A DNA stretch of 64,000 nt from Hyalella azteca. Its lineage: Eukaryota > Arthropoda > Malacostraca > Amphipoda > Hyalellidae. Positions 41,011-52,755 of this stretch are shown here, in pieces (within the stretch, counting starts at the first letter, position 1; every line of letters begins with the position of its first letter). The stretch lies in contig NW_025946036.1 in the NCBI RefSeq assembly GCF_000764305.2, positions 310,001 through 374,000 on the forward strand. Reading direction: 5' to 3'. The position numbers and the translations under genes are program-made. Below the pieces are notes generated by a model, which was not told the origin of the DNA, ran no database searches, and saw only the letters and a list, made by a program, of their open reading frames with translations.

Positions 41011-41097
41011 TTTTATTCAATTATACCGATTATTTTGAGCCGTTGCTCAGTCAATATTAGCATGAGAGAATAAATTGGAAATCCGTTCGAGCGATCA

Positions 41098-41352
41098 GGG
41101 GCCATACTTTCAAAACTCGTTAAGTGAACGTAAGATACTTGCACTCTATTTTCTTGTCTATGATTGGTGGAATTGGCTTGAAAGGCCGCCAATATTGGAG
41201 CGATCCGTGGCCATACTTTCAAAACTCGCTAAGTGAACGTAAGATACTTACACTCTATTTTCTTGTCTATGATTGGTGGAATTGGCTTGAAAGGCCGCCA
41301 ATGATTGGCTGATGAACTTACGATCTCTTAACTTTTTTGAAAGTATAGGCCC
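41098..41352 (+). mobile_element. GGGGCC-ended MITE, family 3, with internal duplication
   Basis: The ends are GGGGCCATACTTTCAAAACT and (reverse complement) GGGCCTATACTTTCAAAA. Internally a segment of about 110 bp containing ATTTTCTTGTCTATGATTGG is present twice, which makes this copy 255 bp against 145 bp for the copy at 51066-51210. It sits at the left edge of LINE-derived sequence. Confidence 0.75.
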
Positions 41353-41610
41353 AGATGGCATACGTGCTGATCGGCAGCTTTATCCATGAAGATATTGTTG
41401 ACGCTCCGAGTATGAACGCGTTCAAGAACAGACTAGACAAGGCCATGCAGGAGCATATGCTTAGTCTTGAAATACCTCGTATCCTACGGAACAACTGAAA
41501 TCTAGAAACGATTCTAAACCTACCGTCCGTTGAAAAGATTTGATCAAAAGGCCAGTTTAGTCAAGAAAAATACAAGAATCGTCGACATGCCTCGTCAATG
41601 CCGAAGATAC
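41353..41610 (+). mobile_element. CR1-like LINE 3' fragment
   Basis: One frame reads DAPSMNAFKNRLDKAMQEHM then LSLEIPRILRNN before a stop, the classic last segment of CR1/Jockey-type LINE polyproteins. A degraded 3' tail (ACAAGAATCGTCGACATGCC) follows. Confidence 0.75.
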
Positions 41611-42550
41611 TATACTATGGCTACATATACATGTATATGCATGCATGCATGGCGCACCTAGCGTTGGCTCATCGTTTTCGGGGGTTGTATTTTTAAGGAA
41701 AGCAGTTGGGATGCATAATTTGAATAGGATTATCTATGTTTAAATTGCAGAGTTTGAATGTGATTGCTCATGCTGCTACGGCAGGTAATAAATAGATAAT
41801 GGACGCTTCGATAACGGGAGAGAGACTGCCTCGCTTTTCCAGTTTCCGCTCCTGTGTGCATGTGTGGCTGTGCGTTATAGGAGGAATTTCGAAGTGCAAT
41901 TAAACTTCAATATTATAAAACTCAAGAGAGTAAGGTTATTATTTACATTCGCTCTATATTACAAATAATATAAATGTTCGTTACTATTTTGGTTTATTTT
42001 CAGATTACTTTTTAAAAACAATGTATTTACACTGAGCAATGAGCATGTAGTCAGTCACTATATTTATTTGAACACGCACTTACAAGCTCGAATCTTCATT
42101 TCGGAAACAGGTATTCACTTTGGAAGAAATCTAGTTAGGAAAATTCGGATAGATGGACATCATTCAATTAAAAATGTGAACAGACAAATAAACTCATTTC
42201 GTCATAACCATCGATGGAAATAATATTTGAAATGGCCAATCAAACTCTCAGATGTTTTTCCTTGGAGCAAGCCAAGTGATACGCTACAACTCGAAGGCTT
42301 CCTACGAGGTTTTCATTGCTATGCAGTTCAGTAGCAGAGTCGAGCCTCTTAAGGTCAATGTTGATGAGTTAGGTAATCTGTATGGGAAGATTAGCACCCT
42401 CGACATTACGAGGCATCACCTGAAGAATATCCAATTGAACGCTTGCGTGTTGTCGGCAACCCGGCGAAAAGCTTAACACCAGAGGGACTTGTCCACAGTG
42501 TAAGATGAGCGCCTCCTTTGACGTTTCATGCCCTGATTTGCAGAGGTTAT
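41611..42550. other. No gene recognised
   Basis: Contains a 74-codon frame at 42252-42476 with no recognisable family and an otherwise featureless AT-rich stretch. Confidence 0.4.
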
Positions 42551-42928
42551 TGTTTGGGAGTGTCTGTCTAAGTTTGTGGGAGTGTCTGTCTAAGTTTGTG
42601 GGAGTGTCTGTCAGTTTGTGGGAGTGTCTGTCTAAGTTTGTGGGTCTGACTTTCTAAGTTTGTGGGAGTGTCTGTCTAAGTTTGTAGTTGTGCTTGTCTA
42701 AGTTTGTGGGAGTGTCTGTCTAAGTTTGTGGGAGTTTGTGGGAGTGTCTGTCTAAGTTTTGAGGAGTGTCTGTCTAAGTTCGTGGTTGTGTTTGTCTAAA
42801 TTTGTGGGAGTGTCTGTCTAAGTTTGTGGGAGTGTCTGTCTAAGTTTGTGGGTGTGTTCGCCTAAGTTTGTGGTTGTGCTTGTCTAAGTTCGTGGTTGTG
42901 TTTGTCTAAGTTCGTGGATGTGTTTGTT
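42551..42928 (+). repeat. 22-bp minisatellite
   Basis: About 17 degenerate copies of TTTGTGGGAGTGTCTGTCTAAG. Some are shortened (TTTGTGGGAGTTTGTGGGAG) and towards the right end variants such as TTCGTGGTTGTGTTTGTCTA dominate. Confidence 0.95.
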
Positions 42929-44750
42929 GGTCAGTGTCCCTGCAGCTGCCATCACAAATACAGCCCATCGCATTTAGGGGTTGACCGAGCGCGTATCCAG
43001 GATACATTTAGACTTTAGAGGCTAAATATTACCTGGGACGTGATAAGTTAGTACATTGCGTCTGGTAGGAGTGTCTTAGAGGAAAAAATGAAGTTGGTAT
43101 GTATTAATATAATTTTACATATTGAAATCAACGTGTGTGAAATAAAATATTTCACTATTTTCCTAAATACTATAAAGACAGGATAAATTTGGTCATCGTC
43201 CAATTCAGTCACATTGCTAACGTCCTATGCGATTCTGAGAAGAATTGCACTTAATTAACAACGGTATTTGCAGCTTCGAATGAAATGATACAACATCCTA
43301 TAAGCCTATAACAGGGGATGTAATGAATTTGAGATGTACTTTGTTGATCAATGTTGCAGTTGCACGGTAAGCAAAATGTCCAGGAACTTCAAGCAACAGC
43401 GGAGTCGAGGCCCAATGATTACAGAGGATTCTAAATTCTGAAGGAATGACGGCACGATTCAGTCTTCACTCTTCAGACTCAGTCAGTACTCGTATCGACA
43501 CCATGCAGTGAGGGTGTGCAGCCACCCCTAGTGACGCTAGTGTGGGCACAAGATATTTTCTTGAAGCGTTTGTTGCCCTATATTCTTGTGAGCCATCACC
43601 ATTTCGTTGCAAAAGCTGTCTGAAAGTTTTATTATTGTATCGCATCATCAAAGAGGCAAGTATTTGCGCTCTTATTATGTTAAGGTACTGGCTGCGGTCA
43701 CCAACGATCATCCTTTTGCTTGCCGTACCTCTCAAGCACGATGCATTGAGAGTCGTCGTGTCTCCCTGTCCCATCTGCGAAGGGGAGGCAAACATTTTCT
43801 CGTCACTACATTCAGCTGTGTTTCATAACTACCCAGTACCTAGCAAGAATGGTTCCGTTAAAATTGCTCAAAGAACTTGATATATTATGCCTGTTTGCGT
43901 AATTTGTTCCTTACTCATGTCCGCGATGGCGCTGGTGGCAAGTGTTTCCTGGGCAACGCAGCTGAGCTTGTTGGACTTACTTGATATAATTTGACTCGTT
44001 TTGAGATTTTGTAGTGGATTTGTAGTGGATTTGATGTAGTGGATTTTCGACTCACCCCACCTGTCCCTATAGCGGGAAAATATTATTGACAACTTCTTTT
44101 CAAACTTTGCTCAACCCGGACGTTTTAAACGGTAACAACTGTATTAAACATGTTGTTGTGCCATCGTCATTTTCATCAAAAACTAAATGAATGAACGAAA
44201 AAATTTACACTTGCACTACCGTTGGAAAAAACTTGATGCAGTTATTCCCCAGCCATCAGCGAGGACAAAATGCCATAAATATTTTCCTCTGCAGTCTGCA
44301 TAAGTGGCTGAAGTGCGTCTGTTATTCACAGCACAACTTCTCGAAACTTGGTTATTGCCTGGCCTAATACGTGACCACTTCTAATTCCTAAGTACATTAT
44401 AACAATACAGAGCATTTATCCGAACCCTCAATGTGACATCAGATAATATCTAAAAAAATTTGCCCCATTCGGCATGGCTCTAGTCTAGAATATGATTAAC
44501 TGTATCTGCAAGATTAACGCTTTGTTCTGTTGCAATTATTCTTTGACAACAATTAGAAAGTGAACGTCGTTCAATGTTGTATACTGTACCTAGGTTTACA
44601 AACATGGCTGCCTACGTGCCTGAATGAAGTTCACACTCGTGCATAATGATCTAATTAGCTCCGTTCTGAATATTCATTCGATTGTTTACTAATATTGAAC
44701 TCTGAATACAAAAGCAACAATTTGGTAAGGTTATGTTAAATTGGTAAAGG
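42929..44750. other. No gene recognised
   Basis: A 109-codon minus-strand frame at 43466-43795 is open but not recognised. A short repeat of GTAGTGGATTT occurs three times near 44012-44046. Confidence 0.4.
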
Positions 44751-44851
44751 ATGAAATGTCTCAAGAATGAAATGCGTCAATGATGAAATGCGTCAATGAT
44801 TAAATGTTCCAGTGATAAAATGCATCAATGATGAAATGCATCAATGATGAT
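44751..44851 (+). repeat. Short tandem repeat, 13-bp type
   Basis: About seven degenerate copies of ATGAAATGCGTCA and ATGAAATGCATCA. Confidence 0.8.
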
Positions 44852-45526
44852 CTCTGCCCTAACTCGTACCGACTCAGAGGTTGCACTGTTACTTGTAAAT
44901 CGAGATTATTTTAACGATAGCTATACCTTCGTTTCCGCGTTGGTTCTATTGACTTATTCACAATTAATTTCTTGCTTTTGATATCTTTGAAACTCTTGGT
45001 TTGCTATATTTATCCTAGAATATTTAAAAACAATCACGAAAATTTCGTTTTTTTTCGGGACGGCTTTAATATTGCAACATAACAAATTTCAACACATAGT
45101 TAATACCCTATACGCGCACGTAATACGTGCAGGTCGTCTAACTTTCCCATATTTTATGTCTCTTGATTTTTCTTGGTAGAATGCCTATAACGCTTACACA
45201 TACAAAGTGTCCAAAATTATTACACTCGCCTATTCAGAACGTAACCCATCTACTAAAGAAGATACTTCGCTAAAAATTTAAAAGCAAAGAATAGTCCACA
45301 AAAATTCATATCTTTATAGAAAACGTTTAAGAGTCCAGCTCCATCGTCAGTTCGTAGAATCTAGAAGATACTTCACAGTCTGCTTTCCAATCAACGTAAA
45401 GCACGCTGAAGCTCATCCAAGATTCAATGATGATAAATTTACAGCGTGAGTTCAATACTCAGAATAAATCATTCTTACTGTACGCAATGTAAGTAATTAA
45501 CGCGTACATCCTTACAATGTGTAAGT

Positions 45527-46084
45527 GTTGATATCAACTTTTTATAAATCTGTTTTAATAACGTCTTCACGTAATCATAGTCGACTAATATAGGCGGGCA
45601 CTTGTCATGATTGATAGTTGATATCAACTTTATATAAATCTGTTTTAATAACGTCTTCACGTAATCATAGTCGACTAATAGAGACGGGCTCTTGTCATGA
45701 TTGATAGTTGATATCAACTTTATATAAATCTGTTTTAATAACGTCTTCACGTAATCATAGTCGACTAATAGTGTCGGGCACTTGTCATGCTTGATAGTTG
45801 ATATCAACTTTAAATAAATCTGTCTTAATAACGTCTTCACGTAATCATAGTCGACTAATAGGCGGGCTCTTGTCATGATTGATAGTTGATATCAACTTTA
45901 AATAAATCTGTCTTAATAACGTCTTCACGTAATCATAGTCGACTAATAGGCGGGCACTTGTCATGATTGATAGTTGATATCAACTTTAAATAAATCTGTT
46001 TTAATAACGTCTTCACGTAATCATAGTCGACTAATAGTGGCGGGCTCTTGTTTTGATTGATAGTTGATATCAACTTTATATAAA
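45527..46084. repeat. 88/90-bp satellite with two palindromes per unit
   Basis: Units start near 45611, 45701, 45791, 45879, 45967 and 46057, each with the 14-bp perfect palindrome AGTTGATATCAACT and the 10-bp palindrome TAGTCGACTA. Spacing is 90, 90, 88, 88, 90. The 90-bp units keep a minus-strand frame open (30-residue repeat LVDYDYVKTLLKQIYIKLIS plus STINHDK), which the 88-bp units break. Confidence 0.95.
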
Positions 46085-46389
46085 AAGCAGTTATTGGTTA
46101 CGAGCGACCGCAGCTGGCACGTGTCACGCATTTTTGCAAGTCACTCAGTCACAAAATTGTTTTTTTTTTCAGCAACAGTGTTAATTACCTCTCATGCTTC
46201 TGTTATGAGGGACAATTGTGCGTGTTTTATTATTCCATAGACATGCTCTTATGTTAAATGTGTCGTAGAATAAGGCTATTGATAAGCAATTTAGTGATGA
46301 CTCGACTTAAATTAGATACTCTGTTAATGGGCATTTCACAACGGCTTATTCTTGTATTTTTACCTTATTCTGCCTTTATTGTTTTGTGT
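46085..46389. other. No gene recognised
   Basis: A short unique AT-rich stretch between the satellite and a LINE tail. Confidence 0.4.
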
Positions 46390-46437
46390 AATAGAATAGA
46401 ATAGAAGTGTCGGCACTGAAGAAATAGGCTCATGGCN
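46390..46437 (-). mobile_element. LINE 3' tail fragment, truncated at an N
   Basis: On the plus strand AATAGAATAGAATAGAAGTG then CACTGAAGAAATAGGC is the reverse of the CR1-like tail. It stops mid-hairpin at the single N at 46437, so the rest is probably missing from the assembly. Confidence 0.8.
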
Positions 46438-49069
46438 TTAAGATAATTTTAATTGTATTTGTCTTCGTGGAATCAATTTAAATGCTGAAAATTTATCCAA
46501 GAGTTAAATTGTGAGAAATTCAGTAGAGAGCAACTTGAAAACTGTCTTATTGATCACGTTGATCAATAAAATTATCCACATGGTAGCATATTACTAGTGT
46601 TGTTTGCCCTCGTTAAGTACTCATTCAAGTAGGACTAAGTCATGATGCATATATGAATCTTTTAATCATCAGTTTCCTGTCATTTTTTGTTGTGGCGCCC
46701 TCCTCCCATTGTTAGATTGGTCGCAGGTTTCTGTTTCCGCTCGTATATTACATGTGTTTGTATGCGTCCCGCCATATTTACCTACATATGGTGAATGTTG
46801 CGAGTACTCCTCTATAGTTGGCTTGTGCATTTCTTTAACTGATGGTGAATCTGCTCTGCGAGTCGTTTTCAATAGAGATATACAGTATATGGTTAATTTA
46901 AGTGGATTTTTTCGTTGTTTTTAAAATTCTTGGTTACATGTTGGGCAGCAGGTATTCATGATGTAAGCGAGTGTATAAAATCAGTTTTGTTTGTTGTTAT
47001 TTATTATTTGTATTTCTATTTTATATTTTCTTCTCACTCATATTGCGTTGTACTTGTAGATACGTTAATATTGGTAGCGTCTCTGGCTCGAAACAGTCAA
47101 TAAGGCACGTTTTAGGTTAAGGCTCTTTATAGGAATTTGTCACGGCGAAAAGAGTACACGAGGGTTATAATGAAACACTTACTTATTTAGAATTAAATCA
47201 AGGCACATCGTATGTTAACAAAATCACTGCTGCAAAAGACATGTAAATAAATTCAGAAACTTGATTTTTAATCCCTTTGCAAACACCACTCTGAACTTTC
47301 AACAAGAATTCAATGGAGCACTTCGATCGAGTCTCTAACCGCTGTTTGAACTTCCCTACTTTACCGGAAAACGTTAGTCCGTAGTGCGTTGGTTGTAGTC
47401 CGTAGTGTGTTGTTTGGTCCGTAGTGGTATGCGGTTGCAATGTCGTCACCGTTTCGATCACAAAGTTCTCCTGTCGTAATGAAGGTCGTATAGTTTCAAG
47501 TAGCCGTACCGCTGTCATAATTCTGTAACAGTAGTCCCGAAAGATATCTCGAGTTCCGCATGACCGTGACTTGCCAAAGGCCGTAGTTCAAAATGGCTGT
47601 GATGGTTTCGATTTGAGTGCCGTTGCCGTAAGCTTATGGCCGTACTGCTGCTGCTGATGTGTCCGACAGTACTCTAGACGTTATTTGAATGCGTTGCTGG
47701 ATATATAATCGCTGCGCTTCTGGTTGCTTCTCAGGTTGTCTTGCAAATGAATAACGGCCGGTGCAGCTGCTGCGTTGATATTGGCCTTACAGAAAATATA
47801 GCGAAGCCGTCGCTTGTAGAATGTAGATGCTCATGCAGTAATCGTAGCTGACTCGATGAGTCTAAGTTTCTTGCAACACTACCAGCGGCGAGAAGCGAAC
47901 AACAGCATCGTGCATCAGGTGGCCCAAATGAGGGCGGATGAACGATAATCAGAGGCGGCGATCCATCGTGGCCTGGGACTGCTACGTCCCAAACAAATAC
48001 TAAGGAAACTAAGGTTACCGTTAATGTTCGAGAAAGGGCTAGGCCACAGGCACGTAGACGTGGCTGTCGCGACGTCCGTAGACTGCAGACAAAGAATCCC
48101 TCTGGCGCGAACTTTATACGTTCCTTATATACGTCGCCACCACGCACACTTATGCCTTTAACCCTCGCAGTGACGCCGAATTCTTCGCCTAATTGAATTT
48201 CCCACGCTATAAGCAAGCCAACGCTCGCGTCCTACACACACCACATCGCTTTAACCCCCATTCCACCTTCTCAGCCCAGAAGTTTCAACTAAATTCATAA
48301 CTTAAGTAATTTAATAACTCGCTCTCGAATTATTACGTTCTATACACGTGTGTTATCTGCACCCCTGCACATAGCAGCGTCGAGATCACTTCCTGTGGCG
48401 GCGCCATGCGTGTATGTACGTCACAGTCACTTCAGTGTCATGGTTTATTGCCATGCATCATTTAGATTAATGGGAAACATAGCTGTCGCTACTGAGCTAT
48501 TTAATATGTTTGTGAGGTGTGCTTGTATCTATGTTTGGTCCATTTGCGTGGCTCTGGAAATATTTAAAAACTGAGGTACCTACGTGTACCCACGATAGAC
48601 ATATAATTGTATACATAGGTAGGCGTACCCACGTGTATGTATAATCGTAAATATTGCGTCAGAATATTGTCTGGCAACGAAATTTTATGTTCAGTTATGA
48701 AATTATCAGAAATTAAGAAATGGGGAGGGGAGAATTATATTAATAAACTAAAGTGCGATTTTTACTTCGTTAAATGTAGCTTATAGTTCCAAAAAGCAAA
48801 GTTAATATTTCTTTAAACTTTCAAAATAAGACTTCAATTGGAGTTCCATGGTGAATGTGGACATGAATGGGTTCTTCCTTTAAATAATTTACTTTATTTT
48901 CAATATGCTGACCAGAACAGGATTTTCAAATCGTAAGGAATTTCTTCCCTGGTAACGTGCACCGGACCAACCTGCAAGAAAATTATGAAATTTGGAAGCA
49001 TTGACCATTTCTCCATTTTTTCTTTTGTCATTAACACCTACCTACAGGGTGCGAACCGTTCATGGAAAA
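46438..49069. other. No gene recognised
   Basis: A locally GC-richer patch at about 47560-48250 holds a 161-codon minus-strand frame (47731-48216) without a recognisable domain. GTCCGTAGTG-like phrases repeat near 47380-47430. The rest is AT-rich and featureless. Confidence 0.4.
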
Positions 49070-49170
49070 CCTGGAAAGTCATGGAACAAAAGGCGTTTTG
49101 ATTTCCCTCAATAAGGTCCAGGCCTGGAAAGTCATGGAACAAAAGACGTTTTGATTTCCCTCAATAAGGT
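49070..49170 (+). repeat. 53-bp tandem duplication
   Basis: CCTGGAAAGTCATGGAACAA to CCCTCAATAAGG occurs at 49070 and 49123. It directly precedes the transposase-like pseudogene and may derive from it. Confidence 0.8.
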
Positions 49171-49700
49171 TGATGTTGGTTACATGGCCAGGACCGCGAT
49201 AAAAAAACAGCGTGCAGACAAGAAAGCAAGTGCACTGCAAGTTCTTACTTTCAAGATACGAGCTTGGGACTTCATGCAGGCTATAGTCCGAAAGCTACTG
49301 GACAAGAGCCCTATCAAGTGTGTCCTTGGTAGGAACCTGAGATTGCTGGTGCCAAAAGTCTTCATCAAGAAGGACTGTAAGGAAGCCGACAAGACATGAT
49401 TGAAGAACTGTCTCACTCTGCTTGTTGATGCCAAGAGATTCCCTTACACAGATGTGGATGATGTTGTGCAATGAGATGTGCAACTTTAGAGATGAATCAC
49501 AACATTGCAGTGAACTGAACGCACAGTTTCAAGCATTTTCAACTACTGATCGACTGGACACTTTTTGGCATGCCATTCTGTCAAAGAGTAGGTACATACA
49601 AGAAGCTCTGGAATGTAGTGCAGATGCTCATGCTCCTGTCTCATGGTCAAGCTACGGTTGAAAGAGGGTTTTCGTTCAACAAGGAAATCATGACACAAAT
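49147..49700 (+). pseudogene. Degenerate hAT-like transposase C-terminal region
   Basis: Spread over three frames are ALQVLTFKIRAWDFMQAIVR, LLDKSPIKCVLGRNLRLL, LLVDAKRFPYTDVDDVVQ, FSTTDRLDTFWHAI and LMLLSHGQATVERGFSFNKE. The last motif is typical of a large arthropod and vertebrate family of transposon-derived proteins ending near a hAT-type dimerisation region. Stops after KEADKT and several frameshifts show it is dead. Confidence 0.65.
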
Positions 49701-50954
49701 TCGTTTCATTTTTTGCGCGCATGAATTATTTCGCTTCTAGCAAAAATTTTCGTGGATTCTTTGGCATGTACCTCTTCCTAACGTAAAAATTTTTCTATGC
49801 TGATTCGGCTCCCTGAATTTTGTGATAAATCCATCGGACACTTGCATAACTGTGATGAAGACTTTATTTGTGTTCATTCAGCAATATTTTATTCAGTGGA
49901 AACTTTAAGTTAGTATTAATGTCACGTTTTCGTATGAATGTGAATATTAAATCTCATATATAGCGATTCGTTCATGTGAGTGCTGGTGCAGGGTTGAGTG
50001 GGTAAGAATATGCTAACTTCGGTCTCTTAATCTTATCTTAATTCTTTTCTTGTTATATCAAAGTTCCTGATGGGCATGATTCATAATTCCGAACTCATAT
50101 GTTTATGAAGGCTATAAGTGCCCAGAGAAATCAAGCACCTAAGGTGTTCTTATCCTACCCTCTATGCATGCTGATGGGGGCTCATAAATACTGAATAAAT
50201 TTTGGCTACTCGTGCGCTGTCTCGAAGTATCATTTATCGTGTTGTTGTTGAACGGGGAAAACCTTAGTGTGTACTTTATTTTAATTTTTTTTAAACGTAT
50301 TTTATCGTCTTATAAACCCTTTGCGCACATAAATCCTTGCTATTAAAACACTCTTACAAAAACTCAATACCAATATGCAATTTACGCTGCTGCTGCACTG
50401 CTAGGCAGGTTTCGTCCAACATTCACCGCTTCTTACCTTAGGGGTTGCAATTCAAAGTTTTCTAGTCAATTTTTGTAGTCTTGGTTGATTTTAACGCTCA
50501 CAAAATTTAGGAAACATTGCGGACTACACTTGCCATGCCATACCAAGGTTATAGAACAGGTTATGATCACAGCACCAAAAACTGAAGATTTCAAGCGATC
50601 AGCAAATCGCAAGGCGCTTTGAGCATCACATAAGAAGCATAATCTTTTTTGTGCAAAAATATCCAAGTTATAATATGAATATTTTTTGTGTATGCAAAAT
50701 ATCTAAGTTATGACCTTGCGCAGAGTTGGTATTTTAGACTGCGGATAATGTTTGCACTCCTATAAATTTTACATTGAATACGGCTTTGTTATTCCCATTA
50801 ATATGCATTACAGCGTTTTTTAATGATTCCTTACCTTATTATTTTCTTGGAAGGAAATTAGTGTTTTCTGTTATTAAGCCCACAACGCGGAAAGAAGACT
50901 CTATCCTGATTCACTTGTAATAAGTGCAACGTTGTACTTATTACGTTGCACTTA
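49701..50954. other. No gene recognised
   Basis: AT-rich with short open frames only. Confidence 0.45.
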
Positions 50955-51377
50955 TCAACGATAGCATCGTTGACGCTCCGAGTATGAACGCCTAAAAGAA
51001 CAGACTAGACGAAGCTATGCAGGAACATATGTTCAGTCTTAAAATGCCTAGCAAATTACGGACCAGGGCCTGTACTTTCAAAAAAGTTTAGAGATCGTAA
51101 GTTCATCAGCCAATTATTGACGGCCTATCTAGCAAAATCCACCAATCATAGACAAGAAAATAAGTCGTAAGTACTTACGTTCACTTAGCGAGTTTTGAAA
51201 GTATGGCCCCAGGTAATAAGTCCAGCACCTATCTCAATCAATTGTTAGTTATGGAAAGATCGGGTTCCAAAGGCCGGATCCCTTGTGAATCAAGTCACGA
51301 AAAGTTCAAGAATCGGCAACAGGCCATGGGCCTATTTCTTCAGTGCCGACACTTCTATTCTATTCTATTCTATTCTA
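50955..51377 (+). mobile_element. CR1-like LINE 3' end, interrupted by a MITE
   Basis: Starts in the terminal coding block (GACGCTCCGAGTATGAACGC, AACAGACTAGACGAAGC). It is interrupted at 51066-51210, then resumes AGGTAATAAGTCCAGC through CAGGCCATGGGCCTATTTC and finishes in (TTCTA)n microsatellite, the usual CR1-type end. Confidence 0.9.
51066..51210 (-). mobile_element. GGGGCC-ended MITE, family 3, 145 bp
   Basis: Ends GGGCCTGTACTTTCAAAA and CTTTGAAAGTATGGCCCC-type inverted repeats. The interior matches the element at 41098-41352. The uninterrupted LINE sequence GGACCAGGCAATAAGTCCAG at 62554-62574 and again at 62626-62645 shows the empty site; at most 1-2 bases were duplicated. Confidence 0.85.
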
Positions 51378-51702
51378 ACGCTGGTCCTAGTACAATACGT
51401 CGCCTGGGTCAATATGTTTAATAGCTTCATTTAAAGCATTGTGTACCTCTTGCATATATGCTTGAGTTAAATGTAGCTTCAAAGCTGATCTCCCATACTA
51501 ACAAACGCTCAAATTTTCGTACACAAAGATGGTTTGCTTGTTTGTTTTAGTGAGCAGTGTTATGCATTATTTCATAATCGGTAAGAACACATTCTAAACA
51601 ATCATACTGAAAAAATTAATTCATATAGAGGTTTGTCAATTTTCAACAAATCTGTCCAACTTTTGGGAGAGTCTTGCAATTTTTGTTCTTACTGCAGCTG
51701 GT
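51378..51702. other. No gene recognised
   Basis: AT-rich unique sequence. Confidence 0.4.
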
Positions 51703-51803
51703 TATTTAAATGGTGTCATTTTTAAATGGTGTCATTATTTAAATGGTGTCATTTTCAAATGGTGTCATTTTTAAATGGTGTCATTATTTAAATGGTGTTA
51801 TTT
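51703..51803 (+). repeat. Short tandem repeat AAATGGTGTCATT
   Basis: Six copies of TTTAAATGGTGTCATT with ATTT or TT spacers. Confidence 0.9.
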
Positions 51804-52601
51804 TGTATGGTTAATTTGTCAGCGTTCTGACTGCTGCTAATGCATTCTTTCCTGTCGGTCGGTGGCTTGCGCTCACCACAAACGTTGCAACTTGAATAAG
51901 CGCGTCTGCTGCTGACTGAGCAACTCAAGACTGCTTAGAGCTTCTCACATACCTTGCTTACTGTTATCCTTGTATATATCCTTGTAGTATATATCACATA
52001 AATTCTGTTTTTATAAAGACGAGTTAAACATTTATATGTTCTTCGTGTTGGAGTCATTCTTGAATGAAAATATTCAGAATGAATTCGTGTCGCCAATAAA
52101 CGAATGGAAATACGTTTATATGTTAGGTATAGTACAGTTTCGCTTGATATAAAGTCGGTCTAAATCTTAAATTTTCAAAGTATATTTTTGTGCAAGTTTT
52201 AAGTGCATGTACCTAATTAAGACTTTGCTTTGATCATCGAACTGCAATAGAACGTCGGACAAAAAAAAATCGAGGTTAACAGTGACTTTAAACACAATAA
52301 ACGCTGACAGTGCAGCTCATTAATCGTCAGTTGAATCTTTCATCAGACACACTACGCGACTACAGGTGTTTTCTCTTTTTGTTTACTGTTTGTACCGCTA
52401 CGTCTGGAATGCTGTCAGCACTTTAGTGTAAGAACAATCCTATTCAACGCACTTGTGTGCCGATGTCACGTACAGAAGAACGGCCCTATTGAGGCTATGT
52501 AAGATGCATCTCTGTGTTTTGAATCTAGTGAAGAGCAGCAAGATAAGAGATCGCAAGGTGTCAGAGAGCATTGCAGTGACTAATAAACTGCATCAGAAGT
52601 G
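51804..52601. other. No gene recognised
   Basis: Unique AT-rich sequence; the 5' half of the 104-codon frame at 52453-52767 lies here without recognisable domain. Confidence 0.4.
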
Positions 52602-52755
52602 TATGCGTGTCTCAGTTGCAGTGACAGATCCACTGCCTCAGAAGTGTATGCGTGTCTCTGTTGCAGTGACAGATCCACTGCCTCAGAAGTGTTTGCGTGT
52701 CTCTGTTGCAGTGACAGATCCACTGCCTCAGAAGTGTATGCGTGTCTCTGTTCTA
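52602..52755 (+). repeat. 45-bp minisatellite, about 3.5 copies
   Basis: Units of 45 bp contain TGCGTGTCTCTGTTGCAGTG and ACAGATCCACTGCCTCAGAA. Because 45 is a multiple of three and the unit lacks stops, several frames on both strands stay open (for example a repeated MRVSVAVTDPLPQKC). Confidence 0.9.

Noticed and set aside
43466..43795. 109-codon minus-strand frame overlapping a 112-codon plus-strand frame
   Set aside because: Both strands are open over the same interval and neither resembles a known family.
45475..45876. 133-codon minus-strand frame of 30-residue repeats
   Set aside because: It is the 90-bp satellite in translation; the frame breaks when 88-bp units begin. Kept as a finding about the repeat, not as a gene.
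45527..46084. CRISPR-like array
   Set aside because: Units are 88-90 bp in direct tandem with no unique spacers, and the genome is eukaryotic.
47731..48216. 161-codon minus-strand frame in a GC-richer patch
   Set aside because: No recognisable domain, no plausible splice context and low-complexity composition; left as unannotated DNA.
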